Shown in pieces: positions 44,082 through 54,194 of a stretch of DNA of 64,000 nucleotides. The notes under the pieces were generated by a model. The model saw only the letters and a program-made list of their open reading frames with translations. It was not told where the DNA came from and searched no databases. The DNA is from Acanthococcus lagerstroemiae. Its lineage: Eukaryota > Arthropoda > Insecta > Hemiptera > Eriococcidae. A program made the translations under genes and the position numbers. The stretch covers positions 10,008,603-10,072,602 of the forward strand of contig CM063112.1 of the NCBI GenBank assembly GCA_031841125.1, written 5' to 3'. Each line of letters opens with the position of its first letter. The stretch's first letter is position 1.

Positions 44082-44201
44082 CAGTGGCGTAGCCAAGAGG
44101 GGTCGAAAGGTGGTCTGGACCCCCAGCACCTTCTCGAACACTCCCTCCCCCCTTTGATCAATACCGGACCTCCCTCGAACACTAGGCTGGCTGCGCCACT
44201 G
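44082..44201. mobile_element. Short hAT-type MITE with perfect 8-bp duplication
   Basis: The ends CAGTGGCGTAGCCAAG and GGCTGCGCCACTG are inverted. The direct repeat GCAACTTG flanks at 44074-44081 and 44202-44209. At 120 bp it is a minimal copy of the same family as 32757-33032. Confidence 0.8.
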
Positions 44202-44436
44202 GCAACTTGGCACGTATTCCTATTGTAGGCACTCCTAGAAATGTCGTATTACCGTCTTTCATCTTTCGCAGAAGGAGCTGTTTCTATAGTTTATCGATTC
44301 CAGCTGAAGAGGAAGATTTATGGATGTTGGAAATTAATCTGGAGGCGGAGGGAGTGTATCCGAGAGACCATGGATCACATTTCCTTGTCTCAGAGTTTCA
44401 AAGGAACGTGCACTGGGATGACAGGCATCGATAGAA

Positions 44437-44733
44437 TTGGCTGAGGAACGAGTGCACGAAGAATGGTGGTCGGAAGTCGATGACTTATTTCCAAACGCCG
44501 GCCGTGCCTCCAGCCCGACTCAGTCACCACCGCTTTTTTCGCCGCCGAGCACGTCGACCGATTCGTGCACGAATGACGAATTTCATTTTTCACAGGCACG
44601 TCGGCTACGTGACACCAGCTCGACACACACTCGCACACGAAGACGCGTTGAAAATGCTTACAAAATAAAAGCGGACCCAGCCGATGCTTCGAGAAGACGA
44701 CGAAAAAATCCGGTCGAAACTTTCGAGTTATGA
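44437..44733 (+). other. Possible coding exon, unidentified 98-residue frame
   Basis: The frame opens MAEERVHEEWW and is acidic at the start, then rich in Ser, Pro and Thr (SPPLFSPPSTSTDS), then basic near the end (RRRRKN). It lies in the CpG-rich island at 44430-45560. I do not recognise a family. An upstream methionine frame overlaps it in another phase, and the ORF may be a by-product of composition. Confidence 0.2.
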
Positions 44734-44739
44734 AAAAAA

Positions 44740-44811
44740 TTTTTACTCTAATTCTCCGGAGAGATACGCGAGTTTCGGAGAGGCGGAAAAAGTCGACAAG
44801 TTACTCGAGTA

Positions 44812-44864
<53 letters not shown>

Positions 44865-46080
44865 GTACTGAAAACCGCTGAGAAATGCAGTTTATCACGA
44901 AAATCCAGCTGGATGCTAATTAGAAACGAAGTTAAAAGACGATGCCAGGGGTTGGTGGGGGGGGGGGTTGAGGGAAAACGAGGCGAGGGAGCAAGGCGGC
45001 GAAAAACGTGTACCCGACCCGTCGTCGCTAACTAAAATACGATGATGTATTTTCCATGAAGTGTAGCGAAGTGTGTTGACGAAGTTGATAGAGCTGACGA
45101 TAGTCTCGGAGCACGAGAAGAGGCAAGAGCAGCGGCTGGAGGCGTAGTGAAAGTCCCGCCGCCCTCGCCGCGCCGAAAGTAAAACTTCGATAAATAACAT
45201 TTGCAGATACCGCCAAATACACTGCAGCAGCCAACCGCAGATCATTTCGAAATAAATATCTTCCCTTTCGGAAGCTCTCTCTTTTGACGCGGATATTTCC
45301 CAGCAACCCTTTGATACTCTCCGGAACGAAAGTTACCCTTCGTTAGGCAAAGTGTACAAGTTTTTACATTCGGTATCGTTTAATTCTCGCTCCGCCAGCG
45401 CCGTCGCCGCAGCCGCCCTCCGCATTATTATTAATAAACAAACCGAAAATCTACCGTACAAGATCGTCGTCGATTTGTCTTTTCTTTCTTCACTTCTCGC
45501 GCCGAACGACTGCAGCTCAATTTATTACACAGCCGTTTTGCCTTTCACGTGACTTCACCTTTCCAGTCCTGGAAAATTGTGCGAAACAGAAGCTAAGTGC
45601 GGTAAACATGTCGCAAAGATGCATTTTGGTGTAAGGTAAACTTGCCTATATGGTCCCCTTTTACTTTTTCTGGGGTTGTAAAACACCCCGCAAAGCCCGC
45701 ATAACTCCAAAAACGGTATACAGTGGTAGGGGAGAGTATTATCTAGCACTGTAGAGAAAGAAAAGTATGAATTAAAGAAATTGTAAATTTAAAAAAAAAG
45801 TTAATTTTGGGGGAAATAATTTTTTGGGTGCTTAATGTGCCCCCTCTAAATGAATCGGAAGAGTTAAGGGACCCTTGAGACAGACCTTCTGCTAGTAAAC
45901 GACCTTTCAATAATGAAAAATATAAACATAATATCTAAATTCAATTTCTCATCGGACCATTGTGTAATGAGAGAAACAATTAGAATGCCAAAAGAATCAA
46001 AATACAGAATTTCATATGGGAAAAAAATGATGGGTGGGAAGGTAATACACCCCCTCCCCCCCGCCTAACGTGAAGCAATC
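44740..46080. promoter_or_regulatory. CpG-rich island with GA repeat, possible regulatory DNA
   Basis: A perfect GA tract spans about 44812-44860. Downstream DNA to about 45560 is CpG-rich and non-repetitive. Many overlapping frames occur on both strands with no domain. It may be a conserved or promoter-proximal region; this is inferred from composition only. Confidence 0.25.
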
Positions 46081-46289
46081 AGGGACTTTTTGAAACAGCA
46101 ACTGGGAAATCTAGAAATTAGAAACCCAGGAATACAGGAAACATACGAGAAATTCGAAAAGATATTGAGAGACGCCGTGGAAAGGTACGGGAAAGAAACG
46201 TGGGGGAAATCAAAACTCAGGATAAATTATCACAGGAAACAAAAAATTGATCGAAAGGAGAGAAAATATGAAAAAACGGTGATGAGGAG

Positions 46290-46920
46290 AGGGGGGAATG
46301 GAATACTCAGATCGCGGAACTCCATTTGCCTTTTCTCACTTCCTTCTATCACGCCGTCAGCTCTCTGTACCTTCTAATCCGCTACAAAAGAGGCGATGAT
46401 GGTCAAGTTGGATAAGAAATCTCAATCCATTGGAAGCTTTTTTGAAGTAGCTTTGGCGCGGTGTGTCCGAAGGAGGACACGCTTTCTTCGGGTATTTTCT
46501 GAATTGAGAGAGGTAGAGCAGGCTATTTTATTATAGAAACTGGACTGACTGACTGACTCAACACTTCGTTCGCCAGCGAGTAGCACGCTCCCTTAGCCTG
46601 TATTCCCTTGCGAGCATCACGTTCCTTGTACCAGCCTGCGAGCACTACGCTCTGCTAGTGCATCATCTTGCAGACGAGTCTGCAACCACGGGAGAGCATT
46701 TTCATGTCTGCTTTTCGCGGACTGCGCCGACATGAGAATGTCATCGTCCAGCGAACGTAACGTCCAAAGTTCGTCACGCTCCAGAATAACGCTTTTTTCC
46801 GTTTCCAGCCAGCCTAGCCAGTCCTGAACGCTATTTTCGTTATGCTCCAAAGTAACGCTTTTTTCCGTTGTATGCCAAAGTAAAGACATGAAAATGTCAA
46901 AAGCCATAAAAACAACTACA
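46290..46920. other. Unclassified insertion in the LINE linker
   Basis: It separates a KIDRKERKYEKTVMRRG coding part from a later LRCVNYKK part of the same LINE. It contains short internal repeats of ATAACGCTTTTTTCCGTT (46780-46880) and CTTGCGAGCA-like motifs (46610-46650). I do not recognise its family, and no target duplication was confirmed. Confidence 0.4.
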
Positions 46921-46986
46921 AGGGAAAAACTGAGATGTGTGAACTACAAGAAATAGTTGTAAGAAAAATCAGGAAGAACCTAAGGG

Positions 46987-47455
46987 TAGGGGTGGGTATC
47001 GATTTATCAAATAATCGATGTCAGTAGAGTTCGATTAATTGGGTAATCGATTATTTTGTATCGATTATTAAACCTACAGCTTTATTGAGATTTCAGATTT
47101 CAAGATCGATGTACGAGAAGATTGTTAAATAAGAAAATCGGTTTCGAGCTGCATAACTTCATGGCTGCACCGTGAGCTTCCTTCTGGTCACGGTGCAGTC
47201 ATGAAGCCATGCAGCTCGAAGCCGGTTTCCTTATTTAACAATCAACCTGTACCTCACCTCACATTATCATTATGACATACTGTTATCAACAGATGTTGTG
47301 TGTTCGCGGTTATTATTTTTCTTCTCAACCTTTTTTAAAATTTATTGTCGATTAATCGATTTCTTGGACTACGATTCATTGGTGTATCGATTAATTAGTT
47401 GAAAAAAATCATCGATTCCATTCACCGATGATTTGGTGGTCGATACTCATCCCTG
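46987..47455. mobile_element. hAT-type MITE with ATCGAT motifs and internal hairpin
   Basis: The ends TAGGGGTGGGTATCGAT and TCGATACTCATCCCTG are inverted. Flanks are CCTAAGGG (46979-46986) and CCTAAGAG (47456-47463), an imperfect 8-bp duplication within LINE coding sequence. An internal hairpin at 47111-47252 has arms of over 60 bp around a short loop (AGCTGCATAAC...GTGCAGTC). Confidence 0.75.
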
Positions 47456-47617
47456 CCTAAGAGTGTATGAAGAGACAGAGAGAGATAGAGAGATAGAAGA
47501 GAAAATAGAGGGCAGCGCATCAACAGAGAAAATCTAGAGAGAGATAAGCACAGGAAAAAGGTTGATGTTGAATCTAGAAAACAAGAGAGGAGAAATCGAG
47601 ACAGACAGGGAAAGATA

Positions 47618-47804
47618 ATGCAGATAGCCACAGACTTTTATAGAAAAAATCTATATAGCAGCAATGAGGATGAGAAAAGCCAGCAAATAGATGAGGCGGA
47701 TTATGGAAACGGAGAGGAAGGAGACGAGGTAGAAACACTAGAAATGTTAAATGAGGAAGTAGAAGATGTTCTAAGGAAGCTGAAAACTAGCAGGGCTCCT
47801 GGTC
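47618..47804 (+). pseudogene. LINE N-terminal part of reverse transcriptase region
   Basis: The frame reads MQIATDFYRKNLYSS, then an acidic block and EVEDVLRKLKTSRAPGP at its end, the standard lead-in to the first RT block. The expected GPD is split exactly at the MITE insertion 47805-48135: removing it joins GP to DLVEIEV. The frame without the MITE would continue. Confidence 0.75.
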
Positions 47805-48135
47805 CAGGGTGGCCGCTTTCTGGAAAACCTGGAAACCAGGGAAAAGTCAGGGAATTTAGTCCATTATGGAAAAATCGAGGAATTTTTTAAGGCAGAACAA
47901 AATTGCTTGATGAAGTTGAAAATCCTGATGCAAAATGTGTGTCGCGTGACGCTTCCTACGTTCGAAAGGAGAAGAAAAAATAACAAGTTTACTGTATTAA
48001 AAAAAAAGTTAATCTCATATCTTATGTAAGGTGGAGTTCTTATCAGTATAATACATATTTTTTATTATTCTATGGAGAAAATTTGTCTCTGGAAAAGTCA
48101 GGGAAGAAAATTCGCCGAAAGTAGTGGCCACCCTG
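47805..48135. mobile_element. MITE with CAGGGTGGCC ends and 5-bp duplication
   Basis: The ends CAGGGTGGCCGCTTT and AGTAGTGGCCACCCTG are inverted, with TGGTC flanking (47800-47804 and 48136-48140). Removal leaves the LINE codons Pro-Gly-Pro-Asp in frame, confirming the boundaries. The interior has AAAACCTGGAAACCAGGGAA and GGAAAAGTCAGGGA near the two ends. Confidence 0.85.
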
Positions 48136-48731
48136 TGGTCCAGACTTAGTAGAGATCGAAGTCCTGAAAGACTATGCAGAAACTTTAGCTACGCCTCTGG
48201 CAAAAATCTTCAACCTTATTCTAGAGACGGAAGAAGTACCTGACCAATTGAAAATATCGGAAATTGCGCTGCTGTTTGAAAAGGGTAATAAAAAAGAAAC
48301 TGAAAATTATAGACCGATTAATCTAACCTCAAATTTGAGTAATGTATTCATGAACATTTTAAAAAGAAGGATTTACTGCCAGCTGGAGTTGCATCAAAGC
48401 TTGGAACAGGCCGGGTTTCGTAAAAATCAGTCCACAATCGTCTACAGACGGTAAACCAATTAATACAAACTTGAAACGCATCTTATGTTTATAGACTTTC
48501 ATAAGGCTTTCGACGTAATAGAACACCAGTATCTATGGCAATGTCTAAAGAAACAAGGGATAGCTATAAAAATAATAAATATACTATAAAACATCTACGA
48601 AGGGGGCTTGTATAAGAATTGACAGAAAAGGGCAAGAATTTGAAGAAACAGGGGCGACCCTTTGTCACCCGATCTGTTTAACTCGGTAATAGAAAACATG
48701 ATGAAAAATCGGGAATAGGAGAACATGGGAA
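48136..48731 (+). pseudogene. LINE reverse transcriptase, N-terminal blocks
   Basis: The frame reads DLVEIEVLKDYAETLATPL, ISEIALLFEKGNKKETENYR then PINLTS, and EQAGFRKNQST. A stop and frameshift follow, then FIDFHKAFDV with the first catalytic Asp, IKNIYEGGLYKN-like sequence, and GDPLSPDLFNSVIENMM. These are RT blocks 1 to 5 in order. The frame is broken in at least three places. Confidence 0.8.
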
Positions 48732-49974
48732 CAGAGACAAAACTTGACTTTCAGTGAGGGGGGGGGGGGAGAAAAATTTGCCGACAAATATTTTTTGAAA
48801 ACTAAAACTTCGCCGACAAATTTTTTTTTTAATTTGAAAATTTGTCGATTTTTTAATCAAATTATTTTTTAAATGGAAGAAGAAGTAAACAAACAAACGA
48901 ACGTTCTTAGAAAATGAAGAATTCACAGTTTCCAAATTTGCCGACTGCCAAATAATTGGGTGGTGTTTCACCCCCCCCCCCCCCCGAGTTTCATCCCTGC
49001 AAATGCAGATTGGAACTTTATCCCCCAGCACTCACATTTGCGCACATGAGCATACCCTTGTCTGGGAGGATAAGCTGGAAGGATGTTAGGAATACTTGAG
49101 AGGAACACACAGCTTCCTTTTCACATGAAGGTGGTCGTTTCTTACTCTTGGTGATATTTTTTTCTGAGTTTCTTCTGATTCGTCTCCTAAATTGTTTCCA
49201 ATAAAATCAAAAGAAAGAAAAAAAGAAAGAAAAAAAAAACCTTCAACGTTTTAGGTCGACCGAATTAGGGGAATACGTGCCACAAGCTCCCTTTCGTTCT
49301 TATGGAAAAAACACGTGGAGTTTTGACTAGTATTTCGGACTAAATTTCCCTCCTATATTTACCAGGACCAAAGCCCGTAAATCAAATAATAGAACATTTG
49401 CTATTGGATTCAGCTTGTGACACTGGAAAATAAGTCTTTTGTGTTCAGCTTTTAAATTTTATTAAAATGTTCAAATTTCTTAAATTTCAGGCTCTAGGTC
49501 GAACAGAGAATCTAGTAAAAACAGAATAGTCATTAAAATTCGAAATTCAATGTTTGCTAACGACTTTCAGATTTTCGAAATGCCTTTCACATTTTAGCTT
49601 TGTTTCAACTTTTCAGATAACGTTCGATACTCAGCTTGAAACTTTCGGCTTTTGATTGACTTGTCTCTGACAGGAGTCCAGGGAACTCCATTTTCAGAAA
49701 CGAAATTTGACATTTGGAGAAGTGGAGAAAAAAAATTGCTGACAAATATTTTTTGAAAACTAAAAATTCACCGATAAAATTTTTTTTAAATTAAATATTA
49801 TGTTGATTTTATAATCGAAATATTTTTTAATTGAGAAAAAAAAATTAATAGTAAACAAACAAACTTTTATAAAAAATGAAAAATTCAAATGAACAGCTTC
49901 AAAATTTGTCGCATGCCAAATTATTGAGGAGGGGATGTTTCAACCCCCACACACCCCCTATAATTTCGTCTCTG
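48732..49974 (-). mobile_element. Composite hAT-like element, copy B
   Basis: It is an inverted relative of copy A. Two modules (48732-48999 and 49695-49974) in the same orientation flank 695 bp. Outside are CATGGGAA (48724-48731) and CAGGGGAA (49975-49982), 7 of 8 matching. Ends read CAGAGACAAAAC on the left and TTTCGTCTCTG on the right. It sits in a reverse transcriptase gene, between the GDPLSP and FADD blocks, so it inserted later than the LINE. It lacks the 507-bp insertion of A. Confidence 0.7.
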
Positions 49975-49982
49975 CAGGGGAA

Positions 49983-50222
49983 TTAGAATAGATGAGAGAT
50001 GTGTAAATAACCTGAGATTTGCGGACGACCTAATACTTCTAAATACAAACAAGGAAGACCTAAAAAAGATGGGACAGGAATTGATGAAGGTGAGCGAGAT
50101 AGGCGGTTTAACCATCAACAAAAAGAAAACAGAGTACATGAGTAGCAGAGAACACGAGTTACAAGATACAATTATATTGGAGGGTATGGAAGAAAGTGAG
50201 ACTACGCCAGCAGATATATAAA
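49983..50222 (+). pseudogene. LINE reverse transcriptase, catalytic block
   Basis: The frame reads NLRFADDLILLNTNKEDL then EIGGLTINKKKTEYM, the FADD catalytic motif and the following KTE region. It directly continues the RT frame after removal of composite element B. Sequence breaks off after about 50222. Confidence 0.8.
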
Positions 50223-52080
50223 ATGATAGAATAAATCAAAAGCAAGCACATTGATTGATTGTTGATGAGAACGTGCGAAGCTCTTATACCCCGTCATTTC
50301 AGTCCCACTGAGGCAAGTGCTACCCACGAACGATTTTGATCAAAATTTGCACAAATTTTCGTTCAAATATAGGAAACAGATCTGAGGGACATTACGAAAA
50401 CAAGGACGTTCTGAGTATAACGAGCTTACATGAAGGATTTGACCTGATGCTCCTAAATTTGTGTTATAACTTGCGGCACGCTACTGAATTTTCTGCAATT
50501 TTTCCACCTCCTCCTGAAATTCTCTCAGTCCGGACTGCTGATACTGGTTCGACTAAAAAAATCGCGAGTAGTGTTGGATTCTCAACCCAACAGTTCTGCA
50601 TATTGTTTATTCCGTATCTACGGTCCTATCACTGACTCGTTCTGTTTGTCGTATCATTGCCGTTTGCCATTTCAAATACCTACACTTAGTGACGGTGTAC
50701 ACGCCAAACATTTATATATTTATTATGAAAATGACGCCACTCAAACGACCGCGTTGCCGACCGGACGCTACACACGGAAACGGTAATATTGCTTCACAAT
50801 AAACCAATATCGAAGTGAATGATCCCGCTTGGGGAAGTTTTCACCCTCTTTCGAATAAATTCGACCCTCGCGTCCTCCGTCGTCTCTGACTACTGAATAT
50901 GCATGACGGGTGACATCACCGCTATATTGTCCCGTTTTTTTTTCTCTGCTTTCTTTTTACTCGGCTGCTTCACCATTTCATTTTCTGCAACTCCGTGCAC
51001 ACACACACGTACACACTCACATGCGATGTACTGCAAAACCGCAACATTAAGTCGACGCGAGTTGCCAAACCAAACTATAATTTTAGAATTCCAAATTAGT
51101 GGATACGAGCAAGAGTCCAGGCAATAAGGAAAGAAGTACGACAGCAAATGTGCAGCTGAATTTCGGTGCAGTTGGTCAGTAGGGCAAACCGATGAATGCA
51201 CTGAGAGTCTCGAGGAATCTCACTGAAGGTTCGTCTCCTAGGGAATGAAACACCCCATTTCAGAAATTGACGATTCATCGTTAGTCAGGAAATATAGATT
51301 GTATGAAAAAATGTTTGGAACAAAAATCACTATAAAGTAGATTTTACATGAAATTGGTCTCCTACAATTTTTTGATATTTGCCCTCGGAATCTCCTAGAA
51401 GTAGAATTAAAAATACTCCTTCACACTGATACACATTAACGCAGGTCGTATGGGCGAAAATGTAGAATTTTTCTGAATTCTTACAATGAAAAATCAGATC
51501 TTTTTGCCTAATACTGTTCGTGGGAGGGGAGCTGGAGTAAACTCGACATTTCCGGACATGCAAAAGAAATCGAATTACAATAATTTTCCATTTTCAGAGG
51601 TTCCTTTACATATCATCGGTGGCTCGATAAAGACCTGCCATGCGCTAAAAAATTAGGAGTCGTAAAATACGGATTGATAACACATACCGGACCATGTGTT
51701 TGAGTGATGGAAAACTCTTTTGGACACTCGGCTAAATTTGTTCAATTATTCCTAGTTTTATCAATCGGTGCATAAGATTCAAACAGGAAAAATGATGAAA
51801 AAATCATAAAATTGATGAGAATGCCCATAACAGGTTCTTATGAGCCACCGACGATGTACATTTTATATAATACTGAAATTTGTCCAGATTGTAACTCGGG
51901 AAGGAATGAAGTCATGCGAACAGTCGTTATGTGAATTGATAGAGCATAGCTAAGAATAGAACGCTGTTGATTTGCAAAAAAATCTGTCCAATAAGGAGCG
52001 CGATTTTCGCGACTTTCTAAGATTCTTCCTTTTTCCGACGAGCCGCGAATTTATTGGTGGCGTCGAGCGAGGCGTCAAGT
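50223..52080. other. No recognised gene; CpG-rich patch at 50560-51240
   Basis: No protein family or RNA signal recognised. Short frames on both strands overlap each other. Confidence 0.3.
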
Positions 52081-52084
52081 TGTG

Positions 52085-52240
52085 GTAACGAGCTATCGGG
52101 ACCCCGAAGTGTCACGAAATCATCACCGGGCGTGAAGCGATGTAGTCACGGGCTCGTCAGCGGGCTTGAAGCGATGTTGGGACCCCGATGAGTAACAAAC
52201 TTGTCAGCGGGCGTGAAACGATGTGACAGTGAGACGCGAT
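52085..52240. repeat. Degenerate minisatellite
   Basis: GGGCGTGAARCGATGT-like segments recur at about 52127, 52161 and 52208, and GGGACCCCGA segments at about 52109 and 52179. The spacings are uneven (34, 47 and about 70 bp). No ORF. Confidence 0.5.
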
Positions 52241-52524
52241 TATTCCGAGAATTCGCAGATATTTTTGTGGGAAGCCCCTTATACCTGAAATCGCCTAGCA
52301 GGCGAGCCAATGCTCGGTAAATACATGCTCAGTACTTCTGAAAATTTTTTAGCAAATCGAGAAGAAATGCTCAGCATTTCCTAGGCATTTTGAGCAAATA
52401 CTTCGAGAAGAAATGCTTGATTTTAGAAATACTTACTCGGTGACGTATGCTCGGGTTTTTGGAACATGTACGCTAAAGTGGCGCTTCCCCCCCTCTTGAT
52501 TTTCGTTACCACACGTGTTCGAGC

Positions 52525-52830
52525 ATGTTCGAGCTAACACTTGACTGGATTGAAATGAGAGAAAAACTGACTTTTAAAAATGCTTTCTCTATATCTCGTC
52601 CGTCTTTAACGTCATTTATTTTGGAAGAAGATCATTTAAGTTATTCATTTTTAATCATGGCGTCATTAAAAAATTTTAAAATCAGCAAATTATACCTTGA
52701 AAGAGAGAACAAGAAATTTAGAATTGGAAAATTCTGTTATAATTACCAGGGCTGCAATTTTTATGCGAATGCATATGCCAATAATGTTATTACGTTGGTT
52801 CATTCCTTTATGCAGTATTATCATATCTAA
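52525..52830 (+). other. Short frame with a possible FLYWCH-like remnant
   Basis: This 101-residue frame ends GKFCYNYQGCNFYANAYANN then VITLVHSFMQYYHI. Cys, Cys and His spacing is loosely like a FLYWCH finger, a domain often found at the N-terminus of insect MULE transposases. The usual Trp is missing. No other transposase part is seen nearby. Highly tentative. Confidence 0.25.
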
Positions 52831-53486
52831 TTGAAAGAAGTAATTATTTTTTGACATACAGTGAAATTAGATTTTTTTTTTTCATGAAAATGTAGTGTTA
52901 TAGATGAAGAAGTATTGTTAGCTTTAGTTTATGATTTTAGCGCATTCATAGCAAATAGAGGAGGTTGGGTAGAAGGTCATTTGAAAAGGGTTTATTTTCA
53001 AAATTCGATTTTGTTAGACACCCTGTAATGACTTCAGTGACCTTGCAAACTACTAATATGATATCCATATTAAATACATCCACAATTCTGTTGTTTTAAA
53101 CCCTCTCGTACTCCCTCTTCTAATATACTCTAATTTTTACATTCGGTAAAATCATCTTCAAAAATGAAATCACTGTAGTGATGCTCAAAATTCGATTATC
53201 CAATTTTCTATCATGACAATAAAAATCGAGTCAGTTAATTTTTTGTAGAAAAAGTCGATTAATCGATTTTAATCGATTATTTTGGATGGTTGCTGTAATC
53301 AAAAGAATTGAAAATATTAATGAAAAAAAAATCAAGTAACTTATAGTAAAAATCAAACATGTTTGAAATAGATAGGGACCAACGATTATTCACGTAAAAT
53401 ATATTGAGTTCTCGCTCAAGTAAACCTATAGCTAGTACGCATCGCCTCTGTAGTACGACCTAACAGTTAACCTGTCATATTGATAT

Positions 53487-53808
53487 TGGTGGCTCACTTT
53501 CCTGGAAAATGGAAAAGCGGTTCGTAGTACAGAACGTCATGGAAAAATCGGGAAATTTAAAAAAAATTAATTCTTAATGAAACTGCGTTCTAAGTAATCA
53601 TGGGTTGTAAATGTTATTCCTTATAGAATGTTTTCAAGTTGCATGTGGATGAAAATTGTTACTAAAAATTGAAAAATTTAAATTGATGAAACAACTCTTA
53701 GTGACTTCAAACGCAGTAAGCTATAATTGATGAAAAATTAGAAGGTTCTGGAAAACTCAAGGAAAAGTCAGGAAAATTCATAATTGAAGAAAAAAAATGG
53801 CAACCCTA
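53487..53808. mobile_element. MITE with GGTGGCT/GGCAACCC ends and 5-bp duplication
   Basis: It begins TGGTGGCTCACTTTCCTGG and ends ATGGCAACCCTA, with GATAT on both sides (53482-53486 and 53809-53813). It is the same group as 47805-48135, including internal GGAAAAGTCAGGAAA. Confidence 0.6.
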
Positions 53809-53823
53809 GATATTCACCTCTTC

Positions 53824-53967
53824 ATTGTACAACTGGTACCTAGGGCTTGTTATACAATAGAGAGTTAACTATTACGTGATCGTTAATTCGCTGTTTCGAC
53901 CAGTCAACTCGCCAAATTCGGCGAGTTAACGATATGGATAACTCACGATTGTACAACTGGTACCTAG
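53824..53967. repeat. 20-bp direct repeat flanking a 104-bp segment
   Basis: ATTGTACAACTGGTACCTAG is present at 53824-53843 and 53948-53967 without differences. The segment between carries GAGTTAACT-like motifs in both orientations. It may be a long target duplication or a small tandem duplication. Confidence 0.55.
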
Positions 53968-54194
53968 AGATACTAGACTCATGCCTAGTATTGTTTCTTC
54001 AGGTTCAAGCACTGTCTGAAGACTGCAATTCTGTATTCTCACCCCCCCCCTCAATCAATAATAAGAGAACACTCAAACAGGCAATGATTAAAAAAAATCG
54101 ATTATTTTGCGGGATGTGTCAAAATCGATTTTTAAGCGATTTCTTTCAGCAAAAATCGATGTATCGATTATAGCAGATTAATTAGACATCACTA

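Larger units (their letters stand above)
46080..50222 (+). mobile_element. LINE (endonuclease-RT type), split by later insertions
   Basis: Pieces on the plus strand in one order make up a single decayed LINE: 46080-46290 (linker), 46920-46986, 47456-47804 (N-terminal region before RT), 48136-48731 (RT fingers and palm), 49983-50222 (RT catalytic part). Between them lie an unclassified block (about 46290-46920), a hAT MITE (46987-47455), a 5-bp-duplication MITE (47805-48135) and composite element B (48732-49974). Outer ends of the LINE are not seen. Confidence 0.75.
53176..54194. mobile_element. Large element with TAGTGATG ends, interrupted
   Basis: The ends TAGTGATGCTC and (reverse complement of right end) TAGTGATGTCTAATTAATC are inverted. 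ATCGATT-rich motifs occur inside both ends. The MITE at 53487-53808 lies within. No matching duplication was seen, so pairing of these ends is tentative. Non-coding. Confidence 0.35.
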
